Source: Crotalaria pallida
Lineage: Eukaryota > Streptophyta > Magnoliopsida > Fabales > Fabaceae
Direction: 5' to 3'
Length of the DNA: 64,000 nt
Assembly: GCA_037953625.1 (NCBI GenBank)
Contig: CM075650.1
Span: forward strand, 18,729,501-18,793,500
Part shown: one piece after another, positions 10,801-23,438 of the stretch
Position numbering within the stretch: the first letter of the stretch is position 1
Layout of the letters: the number at the start of each line of letters is the position of its first letter
Translations under genes and position numbers: made by a program
Notes under the pieces: generated by a model
The model's database searches: none
What the model saw: only the letters and a program-made list of their open reading frames with translations
Told to the model about the DNA's origin: nothing

Positions 10801-12115
10801 ACACGATGGTTCGAGCCTTGCAGTCGATTACCACATGATTGGACGCCATCCAATCCATGCCCAAAATGACGTCGATATTGGACAATGGCAAACAAATCAG
10901 ATTTATCCGAGAAATCTGATCTCCGATGCTAACAACACAACCGACACATGCTCTTGATGCAACAACAGGAGCATTCGCGGGGGTAGACACACTCAGATTA
11001 AACGGGGTCTCCGAGACAAACAAATTTAAACGCTTGACACATGCCTCCGAGATGAAGGAATGTGTTGCTCCAGAATCAAATAAAAAGCGACAAGGCATGC
11101 CATTGAGGAAATGGTTACCTTGCACAAGATTGTCGGCCTGCTCTGCTTCTGCTCCAGACATTGTGAACACCTTTCCATTGACCCAGGGTTTACTTCCTTG
11201 TCCTTGACTGATTTGGCGCGGGGGTTGGCGGCACGCACGGGAAATGTGTCCGGTCTTTCCACAATTGAAGCAGACTGGTGGCTTGTCCCTCCAGCATTCT
11301 TGGCCAGGATGAGAGCGTTGACACTTGCTACAAATCTCTACCGGAGCCGGAAAACTGGCTACTCCATAAGGTTGTGCTCTTCCCTTTCCTTTGTGCCAAT
11401 AAGGGCCTCCACGATTTCCACGATTATTCTTGTGCTGATGTCGGTGGGGTCCATGGCCTCCTTGGCTGACTTCCTTCTTGAAATTGTTCTTCCCGAAAAT
11501 GCGACATGCACTAATCAAGGTTGGATAGTGACGAATCCTTTGCACGCTTACAGCTAACTTGATATCCGACCTCAGCCCATTCTCGAACCGGGTGCACTTC
11601 GAGTATTCGTCAGGATGATATGGGAAGTACGGGGAGTACTTCATCAGCTCCTCAAACTTTTCAGCATACTGGTCGACAGTTATGCTGCCTTGCTTCAAGT
11701 CTAAGAATTCCATCTCCTTTTGGATCCGAACGTCATCCGGAAAGTATCTCTCCAAGAATTTCTCCGTGAAGACTTCCTAAGAGAGCTCGCGATGATCATA
11801 CTCCAAAAACTGGCGGGTCTGCTCCCACCAAGTTGCAGCTTCTCCATTCAGCATGTAAGCCGCGAACGTGACCTTTTGAACTTACGTGAGAGTCAGCGTT
11901 CGGAAAATCTTATTCATCTCAGCTAACCAGAACTGGGCTTGCTCAGGGCATCGACCACCCGAGAAGCCAGGGGGTTTACATCTACGGAAAGAATCTAGTC
12001 CTTGAAATTCAACCGGGGTTACATTGCTTGGAGGACGGGTTTGCTGCAAGTTTTCCAGGACCGCAGCCATACGGGTCAGAGCCTCAGCAATGTTAGTGTT
12101 ATTACGTCCAGCCAT
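7802..12115 (-). pseudogene. Tekay-like gag-pol polyprotein with four in-frame stops
   Basis: One frame of about 1437 codons spans gag, protease, RT, RNase H and integrase without a frameshift, but carries stops at 11882-11884 (TAA), 11777-11779 (TAG), 10256-10258 (TGA) and 8867-8869 (TGA). Gag has one CCHC knuckle (CFNCGKTGH, near 11275). The protease has FDSGATHSF (near 11070). RT has YPLPRIDDL and FIDDILIYS, and RNase H has FDVYCDASRQG. Integrase has the HHCC finger and a DDE core with SDRDPRF. The C-terminus (RVLWGQGG...STWELESEMR) is chromodomain-like. All four stops fit C-to-T or G-to-A change. The integrase motif reads TDDQSE here but TDGQSE in the other copies. The element cannot be autonomous without readthrough. 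Confidence 0.9.
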
Positions 12116-12247
12116 CTATCCTACAGAATCCAAAGGGGAAAACTTAATTAGATTCTGCTATTCTATATCTCAAAATGCGAACATGATTCTAGAGTATGCA
12201 ATGGTTAGTGTGTAAGGCCACACTCCAAGGCCGAGAGTTGAACCATT

Positions 12248-12259
12248 GCTCTGATACCA
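12248..12259 (-). promoter_or_regulatory. Primer-binding site, initiator tRNA-Met type
   Basis: On the element strand TGGTATCAGAGC lies five bases inside the right LTR edge (12265). It matches the 3' end complement of plant initiator tRNA-Met and primes minus-strand synthesis. It is the only primer site left in the array; both truncated units lack it. Confidence 0.85.
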
Positions 12260-12264
12260 CTAAA

Positions 12265-15200
12265 TGTGACGACCCAACTTTTTATTCTAAATTTAATACT
12301 TATATTCAAAAATACAACCATTTTTTTTTCCTTTATTCAAGGTTAGGTCATCATCCATTTCAACCTTTGCGGAAATCATTAAACATCATGAAGGAAAAAC
12401 ACTCATGTTATATTTCATCCCAAGGGAAAATTACGTTTCCATTACGTCCAAAAACTGTCAACATTGAGCTTAACATAAGTACTCTAGGTCATTACATTAT
12501 ATTACATATCTTACAACAAAATTTATAATAACCTAGAGCAACTGGTTCGAAACTCAAATATAACATAAATAAGAGAAACCTGATGAGTCGCATTATCCAC
12601 ATTCCTACATCCCAACTCAACTCAATCATCAGTTCCCCACTGACTGCCGGTTGAGTTGTCCATGAAATCATCATCAGCCACCGGATCGGCATCCTCCACC
12701 GGATCCTCATCCTTTATCGGATCCTCCTCCTCCTCCTCCTCATGTGCCGGTTCAGATGGCACATACACCGGAGTCCGAGATCGGGCTCTAGTGGAAGGAC
12801 GAGAGGGAGCAGGTACCTCCAAAATTATTCTTTCCTCAGAGGGTGATGGACTTGGTGGAAGGGTGCGTCTCGGAAAACGTCTTGGCGGTGGTGGTGGTGT
12901 TCCATGCCGAAACACAAAATTTGGCAGAATGTGCATAATGTACATCATTGGGATTCTCGTCCGACGCGGGCGCACTCGGGACCATGGGTTTGGGTGACGG
13001 AAAGTAACTTCCACGTCCCCTTCATAGATAGCCCGATGATCCTCGAAGTTCCACTCCCCATTAGGGAGCGGCCTCATCTCCACGCAAATCATGTTCCTGG
13101 CCATGACCTACAAGAAGGGATTAGGAGTGAGTCATAGCTAAATACAATAACAAATGAGCATAACAGTGGCTAGAAATAACAAGCACAAGTTTTCAAATAG
13201 CAATAATAAATGCATATGTATATGCTCAAACTGTCTTTTTTTATAATATTTCAATTAGTGTCGTGATGCATGCCTACTCCTCATTCATGCTACGCGGTTT
13301 GGCATCCGAGTATCTCAGGCTCGGGATATTCTCAATCCTATATTTCATCAAACCGGAGCGTATCCACAACCCATGCGTCACGATTGATTGGGAACTAGCC
13401 TTCATAACATTTTCATGTTACGGAATCCAAATCATCATAACATCTTCAGTGCTATGGCATCACAGCTTATTCAATGCTGCGGAATACGTCTAACTATGCC
13501 AAATTCCACAATCGAAATCGGAGCAACTCCATGCATGTCAATGCCACACATACTTTTCATTTTATTTCTTTCTTTTACATCACATCCTTGAACATCATGT
13601 CTCCAATATAGAGACCCAAAGTTCATAATCCTTCTTAATTACAATTCACCTTTTCTTTTGCATTAACTGGTGCTTGTGCTTTCCAAAAATTCCATCAGCG
13701 GCCCAACCACTTTGTGATGGTTTTATACAATAGGAATTAATCATATTATTTAATAAGTGCAACGACCCCATTTAGGACTCCCAAAATATCAACCAAGTGA
13801 GTAAAGACTTCCACTAGGACGTGGGAACAAAATCAACCAAATGGGTGTACGCACCTCCATTGGGACATCCTGTCCGAATATGTCAACCACTGAATGAAAT
13901 TCCAGTAGGACTCATCCAGGATAAAAATCAACCAATGGGATTAAGAGAAATAATTAGGATTTAATAACATAGGAGATTAGACGAGTTAATCTTTAATAAA
14001 ATTATAGAAAAGTAAAGGTTTCCTTGAAAAATTCATTGAATTACTCGAGTAGTTCTTTGTCTACTCGAGTGTTCTTGTGAAACTACTCGAGTCCTTAAGA
14101 AATACTCGAGTGTTCTTCCACTTTTCCAGAATACTCGAGTCTTTCTTAAATTACTCGAGTGTTTTTACTGCAACAGCACCAGTTTCTGCACTTTGCAATG
14201 TCAATTCGATTTCTGAGCCTTGTCCTTCCATTCTTATGCAAAACAGTAACATAGACTCATGAAACTAGAACATGAAATCAACACTGAAACAACATCAAAT
14301 ACAGTAATTCACAGAATCAACATAAACTTAGAAAATAACCATTTTAAGATATGAAATTCATTTCCACTTGATTTTAACTTCGAAAATTGATCCAGTGAGC
14401 ATTATTAGGTCCATTTAAACTTGTTTGACTTAGAAAACCTTGGGTTTATGACCTCCATGTCATATTCCCAATTCCAACTTCATCCCTTGATGAACCTTGT
14501 GAGGTTCCTACATTTCTAGCTTGAAATTACTCATTCTAGTATTTAGGTAACTCCTCCCTTACCTTAGAGAAGCTAAACAAAGTATAGATTGATCAAAAGA
14601 GTAACTGGATTCGAATTTGGTTTCTGGACTTGGTGCAAAACAGTTGCACTGGCTGACTTTGGCAATCAATTGCACCACGAATAAGGCATGAAACAGAACG
14701 AAACAAGTTAGCTTCAAAAACTAGGAAGTACTAACTTTAAATGAAAACAAGTTTGAAATCGAAAGGGTTCCTGGATTTACCAAACGGATTCAAGGAAAAA
14801 GGGTGTTTGGTGCTGAACTTTGCTCTGTTTTTGCAGCTTCAAGATCTCAACTTTGGACACCTAGAACTTGATCTACAGAAAGCCTTTTGAAGTGATTTCG
14901 AGTTCTAATTCAAGAATGGAATCAGAACTTCAGTTTGTGTTTAGGTTTCAAGGGAAATGGGTAAGGATTGAGAGAGAACGAAGGGATCAAAGTAAGCTCT
15001 GTAAAACAGAGGAACTTCTTGTCAAATTCGGGTTTCAAGAGACTTTTGAGCGTTTGAGCTTCAATGGCCAGTTATTTATAAGCTAGGATTACCTTCCTTC
15101 GAAGTAAGGTGCAGCTTTGTGCTTGTCATGTCAAGAAACCGCGTTTTGGTGCGAAAATTAAATGAAACCGACTTATACACTTAACCAGACTGCTCGATTT

Positions 15201-15435
15201 ACTCGAGTCTTTTGCATTATACTCGAGTACTTTTCAGAAACTCAAGAACACTCGAGTCCTTTCTGAAATACTCGAGTCTTTTGGCTAAAAATTCAAATTT
15301 TCAAACAGATAATGGTTTTACTCGAGTCCCCTCTAAAATACTCGAGTAAAATGACCTAATTTTAGAAAATTCATTATTTTATTCAACACATTTATTTAAA
15401 TAATTTATTTGTTTATAAAAATACAGGGTCTTACA
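12265..15435 (-). repeat. Complete internal/5' LTR of Tekay-like element (3171 bp)
   Basis: Near-identical to 4582-7759 and carrying the same word clusters, tandem repeat, hairpin row, TATA box and ORF. It serves as 5' LTR for the complete copy on its left and as 3' LTR for the truncated pol on its right, where a polypurine tract abuts at 15436. Such shared LTRs are the mark of recombination-derived tandem elements. Confidence 0.9.
12622..13104 (-). CDS. LTR-embedded 160-aa ORF, second copy
   Basis: This is the 5'-LTR copy of the ORF at 4938-5420, with five substitutions (among them Met to Val, Pro to Leu, Thr to Pro and Glu to Lys) and an equally open frame. It would lie in the leader exon of the element transcript, upstream of the primer site and gag, so it could be translated before or instead of gag. 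No known domain was recognised. Confidence 0.45.
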   Translation of the reverse strand: MARNMICVEMRPLPNGEWNFEDHRAIYEGDVEVTFRHPNPWSRVRPRRTRIPMMYIMHILPNFVFRHGTPPPPPRRFPRRTLPPSPSPSEERIILEVPAPSRPSTRARSRTPVYVPSEPAHEEEEEEDPIKDEDPVEDADPVADDDFMDNSTGSQWGTDD

Positions 15436-18305
15436 TCCTCCCCCACTTAAATAGAATTTCGTCCTCGAAATTCTGATTTATATAAATAGATGTGGATATT
15501 CATTCCTCATCTCAGACTCTAATTCCCATGTGGAGTCAGACGCTCCACCCTGTCCCCAAAGAACTCGTACTAACGGGATCTCTTTCCCTCGCAACTTCTT
15601 GATCCTTCTATCTTTTATTCCCACGGGTCCAACATCAAACGTGAGATTTTCTTTCAGCGGTATCAAATCTTGTTGCAATTGCACAACCGAAGATGGATCT
15701 TGGATAAATTTGCGAAGCTGAGAGACGTGGAATACGTTGTGCAGATTGGACAGAAATGGGGGTAAAGCGATCTGATATGCGACAGGACCCACTCGTTTTA
15801 AAATCTGATAAGGGCCGATGAACTTAGGAGATAGCTTCTTTGGCTTCATCACCCTTCCAATTCCAGTCGTTGGCACGACTCGCAGGAATACATGATCCCC
15901 CTCTTGAAATTCGAGCTTGGATCTTCGCTGATCGGCATAACTCTTCTGACGACTTTGTGCGATCTTCATCTTCTCTTGGATAGTCCTTACCTTTTCAGTC
16001 GTTTCTTGAACTAATTCAGGTCCGATGAGAGCATTCTCCCCCACTTGAAACCAACAAAGCGGGGTTTTACATTTTCTTCCATATAGAGCTTCGTACGGGG
16101 CCATATCGATGCTTGCGTGATAACTATTATTGTAGGTGAACTCCACAAGTGGCAATAACCGATCCCAACCTTCCTGATATTCCAGAACACATGCTCGAAG
16201 CAGGTCTTCCAAAGATTGAATCGTCCTTTCTGATTGACCATCGGTTTGAGGGTGATAAGCAGAACTCATCCTCAACTGCGTTCCCAACGCTTGATGTAAA
16301 CTCTGCCAGAACCGGGACACGAAACGGGGATCACGATCCGATACGATACTCGAGGGAATTCCGTGCAATCTAACAATCTCCTTAATGTACAATCTTGCAA
16401 GCTTCTCCAACGGATACTGCATGTTGATGGGAATGAAATGTGCAAACTTCGTTAAGCGATCAACCACAACCCAAATTGCATCAAAGCCTTCTCTTGTTCT
16501 TGGAAAACCACTCACAAAATCCATGGCTATTCCATCCCACTTTCATTCTGGTATGCTCAAGGGTTGCAGTTGTCCTCCAGGCTTCTTATGCTCGATCTTC
16601 GCCTTTTGGCAGACAAGGCAAGACGCTACATAAGACGCAACATCTTTCTTTAGTCCGGACCACCAAAACATCCTCTTCAGGTCTTGATACATCTTTGTTG
16701 ATCCAGGATGCATACTCAGCTTGCTCTTGTGGGCTTCCTCTAATACAGTTCTCCTTAATTCTTGATTCGCCGGGATGCAGATTCGATCCCTGAATCTCAG
16801 AATGCCATCGGATCCTAATTGGAAATCCGGTTCCACTCCTTCCATTCCTAATCTTTTCTTCTCTAGAAGCTCCTTGTCCACTTGTTGTAGGTCTCGAACT
16901 TGACCCACAAACTCATTTGTGATTTGCAATATTCCTAGCTTGACGCAATTCGGCTTGAACTGAATTGCCAAATTCAAGTTTCGGAATTCTTCAATTAGCT
17001 GAGCTTCTTTTACCATCATTGTACTCACGTGCAGCATCTTCCTACTGAGAGCGTCGGCTACAACATTAGCTTTGCCGGGGTGGTAATGCAATTCGAATTC
17101 ATAATCTTTCAGGAATTCCATCCACCTACGTTGCCTCATATTCAGCTCCTTTTGGTCGAAGAGATACTTCAAACTTTTATGGTCGCTGAATACTTGGAAC
17201 GTATTACCATACAGGTAATGTCTCCAAATCTTCAAAGCAAAGACAATGGCAGCCAATTCCAAGTCGTGAGTAGGATAGTTCCCTTCATGCACCTTCAGCT
17301 GACGAGATGCATAAGCAACAACTTTCCCTTCTTGCATCAAGACACAACCCAAACCTTGTCGGGATGCATCACAATAAACATCGAAGCTTTTCCTAGGATC
17401 GGGCAAAGTTAACACTGGAGATGATGTTAACCTGTCCTTTAATGTCTGGAAGCTAACTTCACACTTCTCGTCCCAGACAAAAGGTTGCTCCTTCCGGGTT
17501 AAACGAGTCAACGGAAGAGCCAACTTGGAAAAACCTTCAATGAACTTCCGATAATATCCAGCTAACCCAAGAAAACTTCTTATTTCAGTAACCGTCTTTG
17601 GTCTTTCCCATTGCAAAACTGATTCTACTTTGACCATTTCCACAGCCACACCATCCTTTGAAATTATATGACCCAAGAAATTGACTTTTTCAAGCCAAAA
17701 TTCACACTTGGCCAGCTTAGCATATAATTTCTTCTCCCTCAAGGTCTCTAAAATGATCTTCAAATGATTAGCGTGCTCCTCCGGATTCTTCGAATAGATG
17801 AGAATATCATCGATAAACACCACGACGAAGGAATCCAGGTAGGGTCGGAACACTCTATTCATGTAATCCATGAATATTGCTGGAGCATTGGTCAATCCAA
17901 ATGGCATCACCACATATTCGTAGTGTCCATATCGTGACCGAAAAGCAGTCTTCGGTATATCTTCCTCCTTAACTCTGATCTGATGATATCCTGACCTCAT
18001 ATCAATCTTTGAAAATACCGATGCTCCTCTCACTTGATCTATCAAATCATCAATTCTTGGCAACGGGTACTTGTTCTTGATGGTAATCTTGTTTAGTTGC
18101 CTATAATCAATGCACATCCTCATTGATCCATCCTTCTTCTTCACGAATAAAATTGGCGCTCCCCAAGGCGACACACTTGGTCTGATGAATTGCTTCTCTA
18201 ACAAATCTTCCACTTGCTTCTTCAATTCAGCTAATTCTGCTGGAGCCATACGATAAGGGGCGATAGAGATAGGGCCAGTACCGGGGACTAGGTCAATACT
18301 GAATT
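15436..18305 (-). pseudogene. Truncated pol copy 2 (RT-RH-IN)
   Basis: The interior lacks the primer site, gag, protease and the start of RT. Open parts are 16543-18249 (RT from the MAPAELAELK region through RNase H and the integrase HHCC finger) and 15478-16524 (integrase core and chromodomain-like tail), separated by the same TGA as in copy 1. The RT-internal stop of copy 1 (10256) is absent here, with CGA retained. It abuts LTR 12265-15435 through an intact polypurine tract. At 18305 it is joined to mid-LTR sequence. Confidence 0.9.
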
Positions 18306-19324
18306 GAACTTGTTTGACTTAGAAAACCTTGGGTTTATGACCTCCATGTCATATTCCCAATTCCAACTTCATCCCTTGATGAACCTTGTGAGGTTCCTAC
18401 ATTTCTAGCTTGAAATTACTCATTCTAGTATTTAGGTAACTCCTCCCTTACCTTAGAGAAGCTAAACAAAGTATAGATTGATCAAAAGAGTAACTGGATT
18501 CGAATTTGGTTTCTGGACTTGGTGCAAAACAGTTGCACTGGCTGACTTTGGCAATCAATTGCACCACGAATAAGGCATGAAACAGAACGAAACAAGTTAG
18601 CTTCAAAAACTAGGAAGTACTAACTTTAAATGAAAACAAGTTTGAAATCGAAAGGGTTCCTGGATTTACCAAACGGATTCAAGGAAAAAGGGTGTTTGGT
18701 GCTGAACTTTGCTCTGTTTTTGCAGCTTCAAGATCTCAACTTTGGACACCTAGAACTTGATCTACAGAAAGCCTTTTGAAGTGATTTCGAGTTCTAATTC
18801 AAGAATGGAATCAGAACTTCAGTTTGTGTTTAGGTTTCAAGGGAAATGGGTAAGGATTGAGAGAGAACGAAGGGATCAAAGTAAGCTCTGTAAAACAGAG
18901 GAACTTCTTGTCAAATTCGGGTTTCAAGAGACTTTTGAGCGTTTGAGCTTCAATGGCCAGTTATTTATAAGCTAGGATTACCTTCCTTCGAAGTAAGGTG
19001 CAGCTTTGTGCTTGTCATGTCAAGAAACCGCGTTTTGGTGCGAAAATTAAATGAAACCGACTTATACACTTAACCAGACTGCTCGATTTACTCGAGTCTT
19101 TTGCATTATACTCGAGTACTTTTCAGAAACTCAAGAACACTCGAGTCCTTTCTGAAATACTCGAGTCTTTTGGCTAAAAATTCAAATTTTCAAACAGATA
19201 ATGGTTTTACTCGAGTCCCCTCTAAAATACTCGAGTAAAATGACCTAATTTTAGAAAATTCATTATTTTATTCAACACATTTATTTAAATAATTTATTTG
19301 TTTATAAAAATACAGGGTCTTACA
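18306..19324 (-). repeat. Truncated LTR, unit 1
   Basis: About 1.02 kb matching 14418-15435: the U3, the TATA box and the presumed first exon are kept. The word cluster, 45-bp repeat, hairpin row and ORF of the distal LTR are gone. It is followed by a polypurine tract and truncated pol copy 3. Confidence 0.9.
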
Positions 19325-22194
19325 TCCTCCCCCACTTAAATAGAATTTCGTCCTCGAAATTCTGATTTATATAAATAGATGTGGATATTCATTCCTCATC
19401 TCAGACTCTAATTCCCATGTGGAGTCAGACGCTCCACCCTGTCCCCAAAGAACTCGTACTAACGGGATCTCTTTCCCTCGCAACTTCTTGATCCTTCTAT
19501 CTTTTATTCCCACGGGTCCAACATCAAACGTGAGATTTTCTTTCAGCGGTATCAAATCTTGTTGCAATTGCACAACCGAAGATGGATCTTGGATAAATTT
19601 GCGAAGCTGAGAGACGTGGAATACGTTGTGCAGATTGGACAGAAATGGGGGTAAAGCGATCTGATATGCGACAGGACCCACTCGTTTTAAAATCTGATAA
19701 GGGCCGATGAACTTAGGAGATAGCTTCTTTGGCTTCATCACCCTTCCAATTCCAGTCGTTGGCACGACTCGCAGGAATACATGATCCCCCTCTTGAAATT
19801 CGAGCTTGGATCTTCGCTGATCGGCATAACTCTTCTGACGACTTTGTGCGATCTTCATCTTCTCTTGGATAGTCCTTACCTTTTCAGTCGTTTCTTGAAC
19901 TAATTCAGGTCCGATGAGAGCATTCTCCCCCACTTGAAACCAACAAAGCGGGGTTTTACATTTTCTTCCATATAGAGCTTCGTACGGGGCCATATCGATG
20001 CTTGCGTGATAACTATTATTGTAGGTGAACTCCACAAGTGGCAATAACCGATCCCAACCTTCCTGATATTCCAGAACACATGCTCGAAGCAGGTCTTCCA
20101 AAGATTGAATCGTCCTTTCTGATTGACCATCGGTTTGAGGGTGATAAGCAGAACTCATCCTCAACTGCGTTCCCAACGCTTGATGTAAACTCTGCCAGAA
20201 CCGGGACACGAAACGGGGATCACGATCCGATACGATACTCGAGGGAATTCCGTGCAATCTAACAATCTCCTTAATGTACAATCTTGCAAGCTTCTCCAAC
20301 GGATACTGCATGTTGATGGGAATGAAATGTGCAAACTTCGTTAAGCGATCAACCACAACCCAAATTGCATCAAAGCCTTCTCTTGTTCTTGGAAAACCAC
20401 TCACAAAATCCATGGCTATTCCATCCCACTTTCATTCTGGTATGCTCAAGGGTTGCAGTTGTCCTCCAGGCTTCTTATGCTCGATCTTCGCCTTTTGGCA
20501 GACAAGGCAAGACGCTACATAAGACGCAACATCTTTCTTTAGTCCGGACCACCAAAACATCCTCTTCAGGTCTTGATACATCTTTGTTGATCCAGGATGC
20601 ATACTCAGCTTGCTCTTGTGGGCTTCCTCTAATACAGTTCTCCTTAATTCTTGATTCGCCGGGATGCAGATTCGATCCCTGAATCTCAGAATGCCATCGG
20701 ATCCTAATTGGAAATCCGGTTCCACTCCTTCCATTCCTAATCTTTTCTTCTCTAGAAGCTCCTTGTCCACTTGTTGTAGGTCTCGAACTTGACCCACAAA
20801 CTCATTTGTGATTTGCAATATTCCTAGCTTGACGCAATTCGGCTTGAACTGAATTGCCAAATTCAAGTTTCGGAATTCTTCAATTAGCTGAGCTTCTTTT
20901 ACCATCATTGTACTCACGTGCAGCATCTTCCTACTGAAAGCGTCGGCTACAACATTAGCTTTGCCGGGGTGGTAATGCAATTCGAATTCATAATCTTTCA
21001 GGAATTCCATCCACCTACGTTGCCTCATATTCAGCTCCTTTTGGTCGAAGAGATACTTCAAACTTTTATGGTCGCTGAATACTTGGAATGTATTACCATA
21101 CAGGTAATGTCTCCAAATCTTCAAAGCAAAGACAATGGCAGCCAATTCCAAGTCGTGAGTAGGATAGTTCCCTTCATGCACCTTCAGCTGACGAGATGCA
21201 TAAGCAACAACTTTCCCTTCTTGCATCAAGACACAACCCAAACCTTGTCGGGATGCATCACAATAAACATCGAAGCTTTTCCTAGGATCGGGCAAAGTTA
21301 ACACTGGAGATGATGTTAACCTGTCCTTTAATGTCTGGAAGCTAACTTCACACTTCTCGTCCCAGACAAAAGGTTGCTCCTTCCGGGTTAAACGAGTCAA
21401 CGGAAGAGCCAACTTGGAAAAACCTTCAATGAACTTCCGATAATATCCAGCTAACCCAAGAAAACTTCTTATTTCAGTAACCGTCTTTGGTCTTTCCCAT
21501 TGCAAAACTGATTCTACTTTGACCATTTCCACAGCCACACCATCCTTTGAAATTATATGACCCAAGAAATTGACTTTTTCAAGCCAAAATTCACACTTGG
21601 CCAGCTTAGCATATAATTTCTTCTCCCTCAAGGTCTCTAAAATGATCTTCAAATGATTAGCGTGCTCCTCCGGATTCTTCGAATAGATGAGAATATCATC
21701 GATAAACACCACGACGAAGGAATCCAGGTAGGGTCGGAACACTCTATTCATGTAATCCATGAATATTGCTGGAGCATTGGTCAATCCAAATGGCATCACC
21801 ACATATTCGTAGTGTCCATATCGTGACCGAAAAGCAGTCTTCGGTATATCTTCCTCCTTAACTCTGATCTGATGATATCCTGACCTCATATCAATCTTTG
21901 AAAATACCGATGCTCCTCTCACTTGATCTATCAAATCATCAATTCTTGGCAACGGGTACTTGTTCTTGATGGTAATCTTGTTTAGTTGCCTATAATCAAT
22001 GCACATCCTCATTGATCCATCCTTCTTCTTCACGAATAAAATTGGCGCTCCCCAAGGCGACACACTTGGTCTGATGAATTGCTTCTCTAACAAATCTTCC
22101 ACTTGCTTCTTCAATTCAGCTAATTCTGCTGGAGCCATACGATAAGGGGCGATAGAGATAGGGCCAGTACCGGGGACTAGGTCAATACTGAATT
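19325..22194 (-). pseudogene. Truncated pol copy 3 (RT-RH-IN)
   Basis: Same extent as copy 2, shifted by 3889 bp. Open parts are 20432-22138 and 19367-20413 with the shared TGA at 20432-20434. It differs from copy 2 by very few bases, for example Leu to Phe in the VVADAxSRK motif of RNase H. The identical pol/LTR breakpoint shows that copies 2 and 3 arose by duplication of an already deleted unit. Confidence 0.9.
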
Positions 22195-23212
22195 GAACTT
22201 GTTTGACTTAGAAAACCTTGGGTTTATGACCTCCATGTCATATTCCCAATTCCAACTTCATCCCTTGATGAACCTTGTGAGGTTCCTACATTTCTAGCTT
22301 GAAATTACTCATTCTAGTATTTAGGTAACTCCTCCCTTACCTTAGAGAAGCTAAACAAAGTATAGATTGATCAAAAGAGTAACTGGATTCGAATTTGGTT
22401 TCTGGACTTGGTGCAAAACAGTTGCACTGGCTGACTTTGGCAATCAATTGCACCACGAATAAGGCATGAAACAGAACGAAACAAGTTAGCTTCAAAAACT
22501 AGGAAGTACTAACTTTAAATGAAAACAAGTTTGAAATCGAAAGGGTTCCTGGATTTACCAAACGGATTCAAGGAAAAAGGGTGTTTGGTGCTGAACTTTG
22601 CTCTGTTTTTGCAGCTTCAAGATCTCAACTTTGGACACCTAGAACTTGATCTACAGCAAGCCTTTTGAAGTGATTTCGAGTTCTAATTCAAGAATGGAAT
22701 CAGAACTTCAGTTTCTGTTTAGGTTTCAAGGGAAATGGGTAAGGATTGAGAGAGAACGAAGGGATCAAAGTAAGCTCTGTAAAACAGAGGAACTTCTTGT
22801 CAAATTCGGGTTTCAAGAGACTTTTGAGCGTTTGAGCTTCAATGGCCAGTTATTTATAAGCTAGGATTACCTTCCTTCGAAGTAAGGTGCAGCTTTGTGC
22901 TTGTCATGTCAAGAAACCGCGTTTTGGTGCGAAAATTAAATGAAACCGACTTATACACTTAACCAGACTGCTCGATTTACTCGAGTCTTTTGCATTATAC
23001 TCGAGTACTTTCAGAAACTCAAGAACACTCGAGTCCTTTCTGAAATACTCGAGTCTTTTGGCTAAAAATTCAAATTTTCAAACAGATAATGGTTTTACTC
23101 GAGTCCCCTCTAAAATACTCGAGTTAAATGACCTAATTTTAGAAAATTCATTATTTTATTCAACACATTTATTTAAATAATTTATTTGTTTATAAAAATA
23201 CAGGGTCTTACA
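22195..23212 (-). repeat. Truncated LTR, unit 2 (outer 5' end of the array)
   Basis: Same truncation as 18306-19324. Its outer terminus is intact and is followed by the TSD ATTTG. It shares with the leftmost LTR a C at the position where the two middle LTRs have A (CAGCAAGCC versus CAGAAAGCC), so the outer and inner LTRs can be told apart. Confidence 0.88.
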
Positions 23213-23217
23213 ATTTG
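23213..23217. repeat. Target-site duplication ATTTG, right
   Basis: Exact copy of 4577-4581 directly after the last LTR base. Confidence 0.85.
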
Positions 23218-23438
23218 CATCTTTTGGGAGAGTGAATGAGCATAAACGATAACCATGTATTAACAAATGAAGATAAAGTCAACGAATTTGTCTTCTTGGG
23301 AAAAAGGATTTAGGGAAAAGGGGCAACGTACGAGGTTTCTCTATATAAAAGGGTTTCCATTACAGGCTCAAAGCACAAGGAAAAGAAAACAATTTACTCT
23401 ATTTATTACATAGCATTACTGAAATAAGTTGTGTAACA

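Larger units (their letters stand above)
4582..23212 (-). mobile_element. Tekay/Del-like Ty3-gypsy element expanded into a tandem array
   Basis: A chromovirus-type LTR retrotransposon on the minus strand, bounded by ATTTG duplications. From left to right: complete 3' LTR (4582-7759), complete interior (7760-12264), complete LTR (12265-15435), truncated interior (15436-18305), truncated LTR (18306-19324), truncated interior (19325-22194) and truncated LTR (22195-23212). The last four pieces are two copies of a 3889-bp unit with the same breakpoint: pol joined to mid-LTR at 18305/18306 and 22194/22195 with one extra G. Relative to the complete copy, about 3.8 kb (primer site, gag, protease, RT start, inner LTR) is missing from each unit. 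Long LTRs, PR-RT-RH-IN order and a chromodomain-like C-terminus suggest the Tekay/Del clade. The array probably arose by LTR-mediated unequal exchange, one deletion, then duplication of the deleted unit. An assembly artefact is possible for the near-identical 3889-bp pair. Confidence 0.9.
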
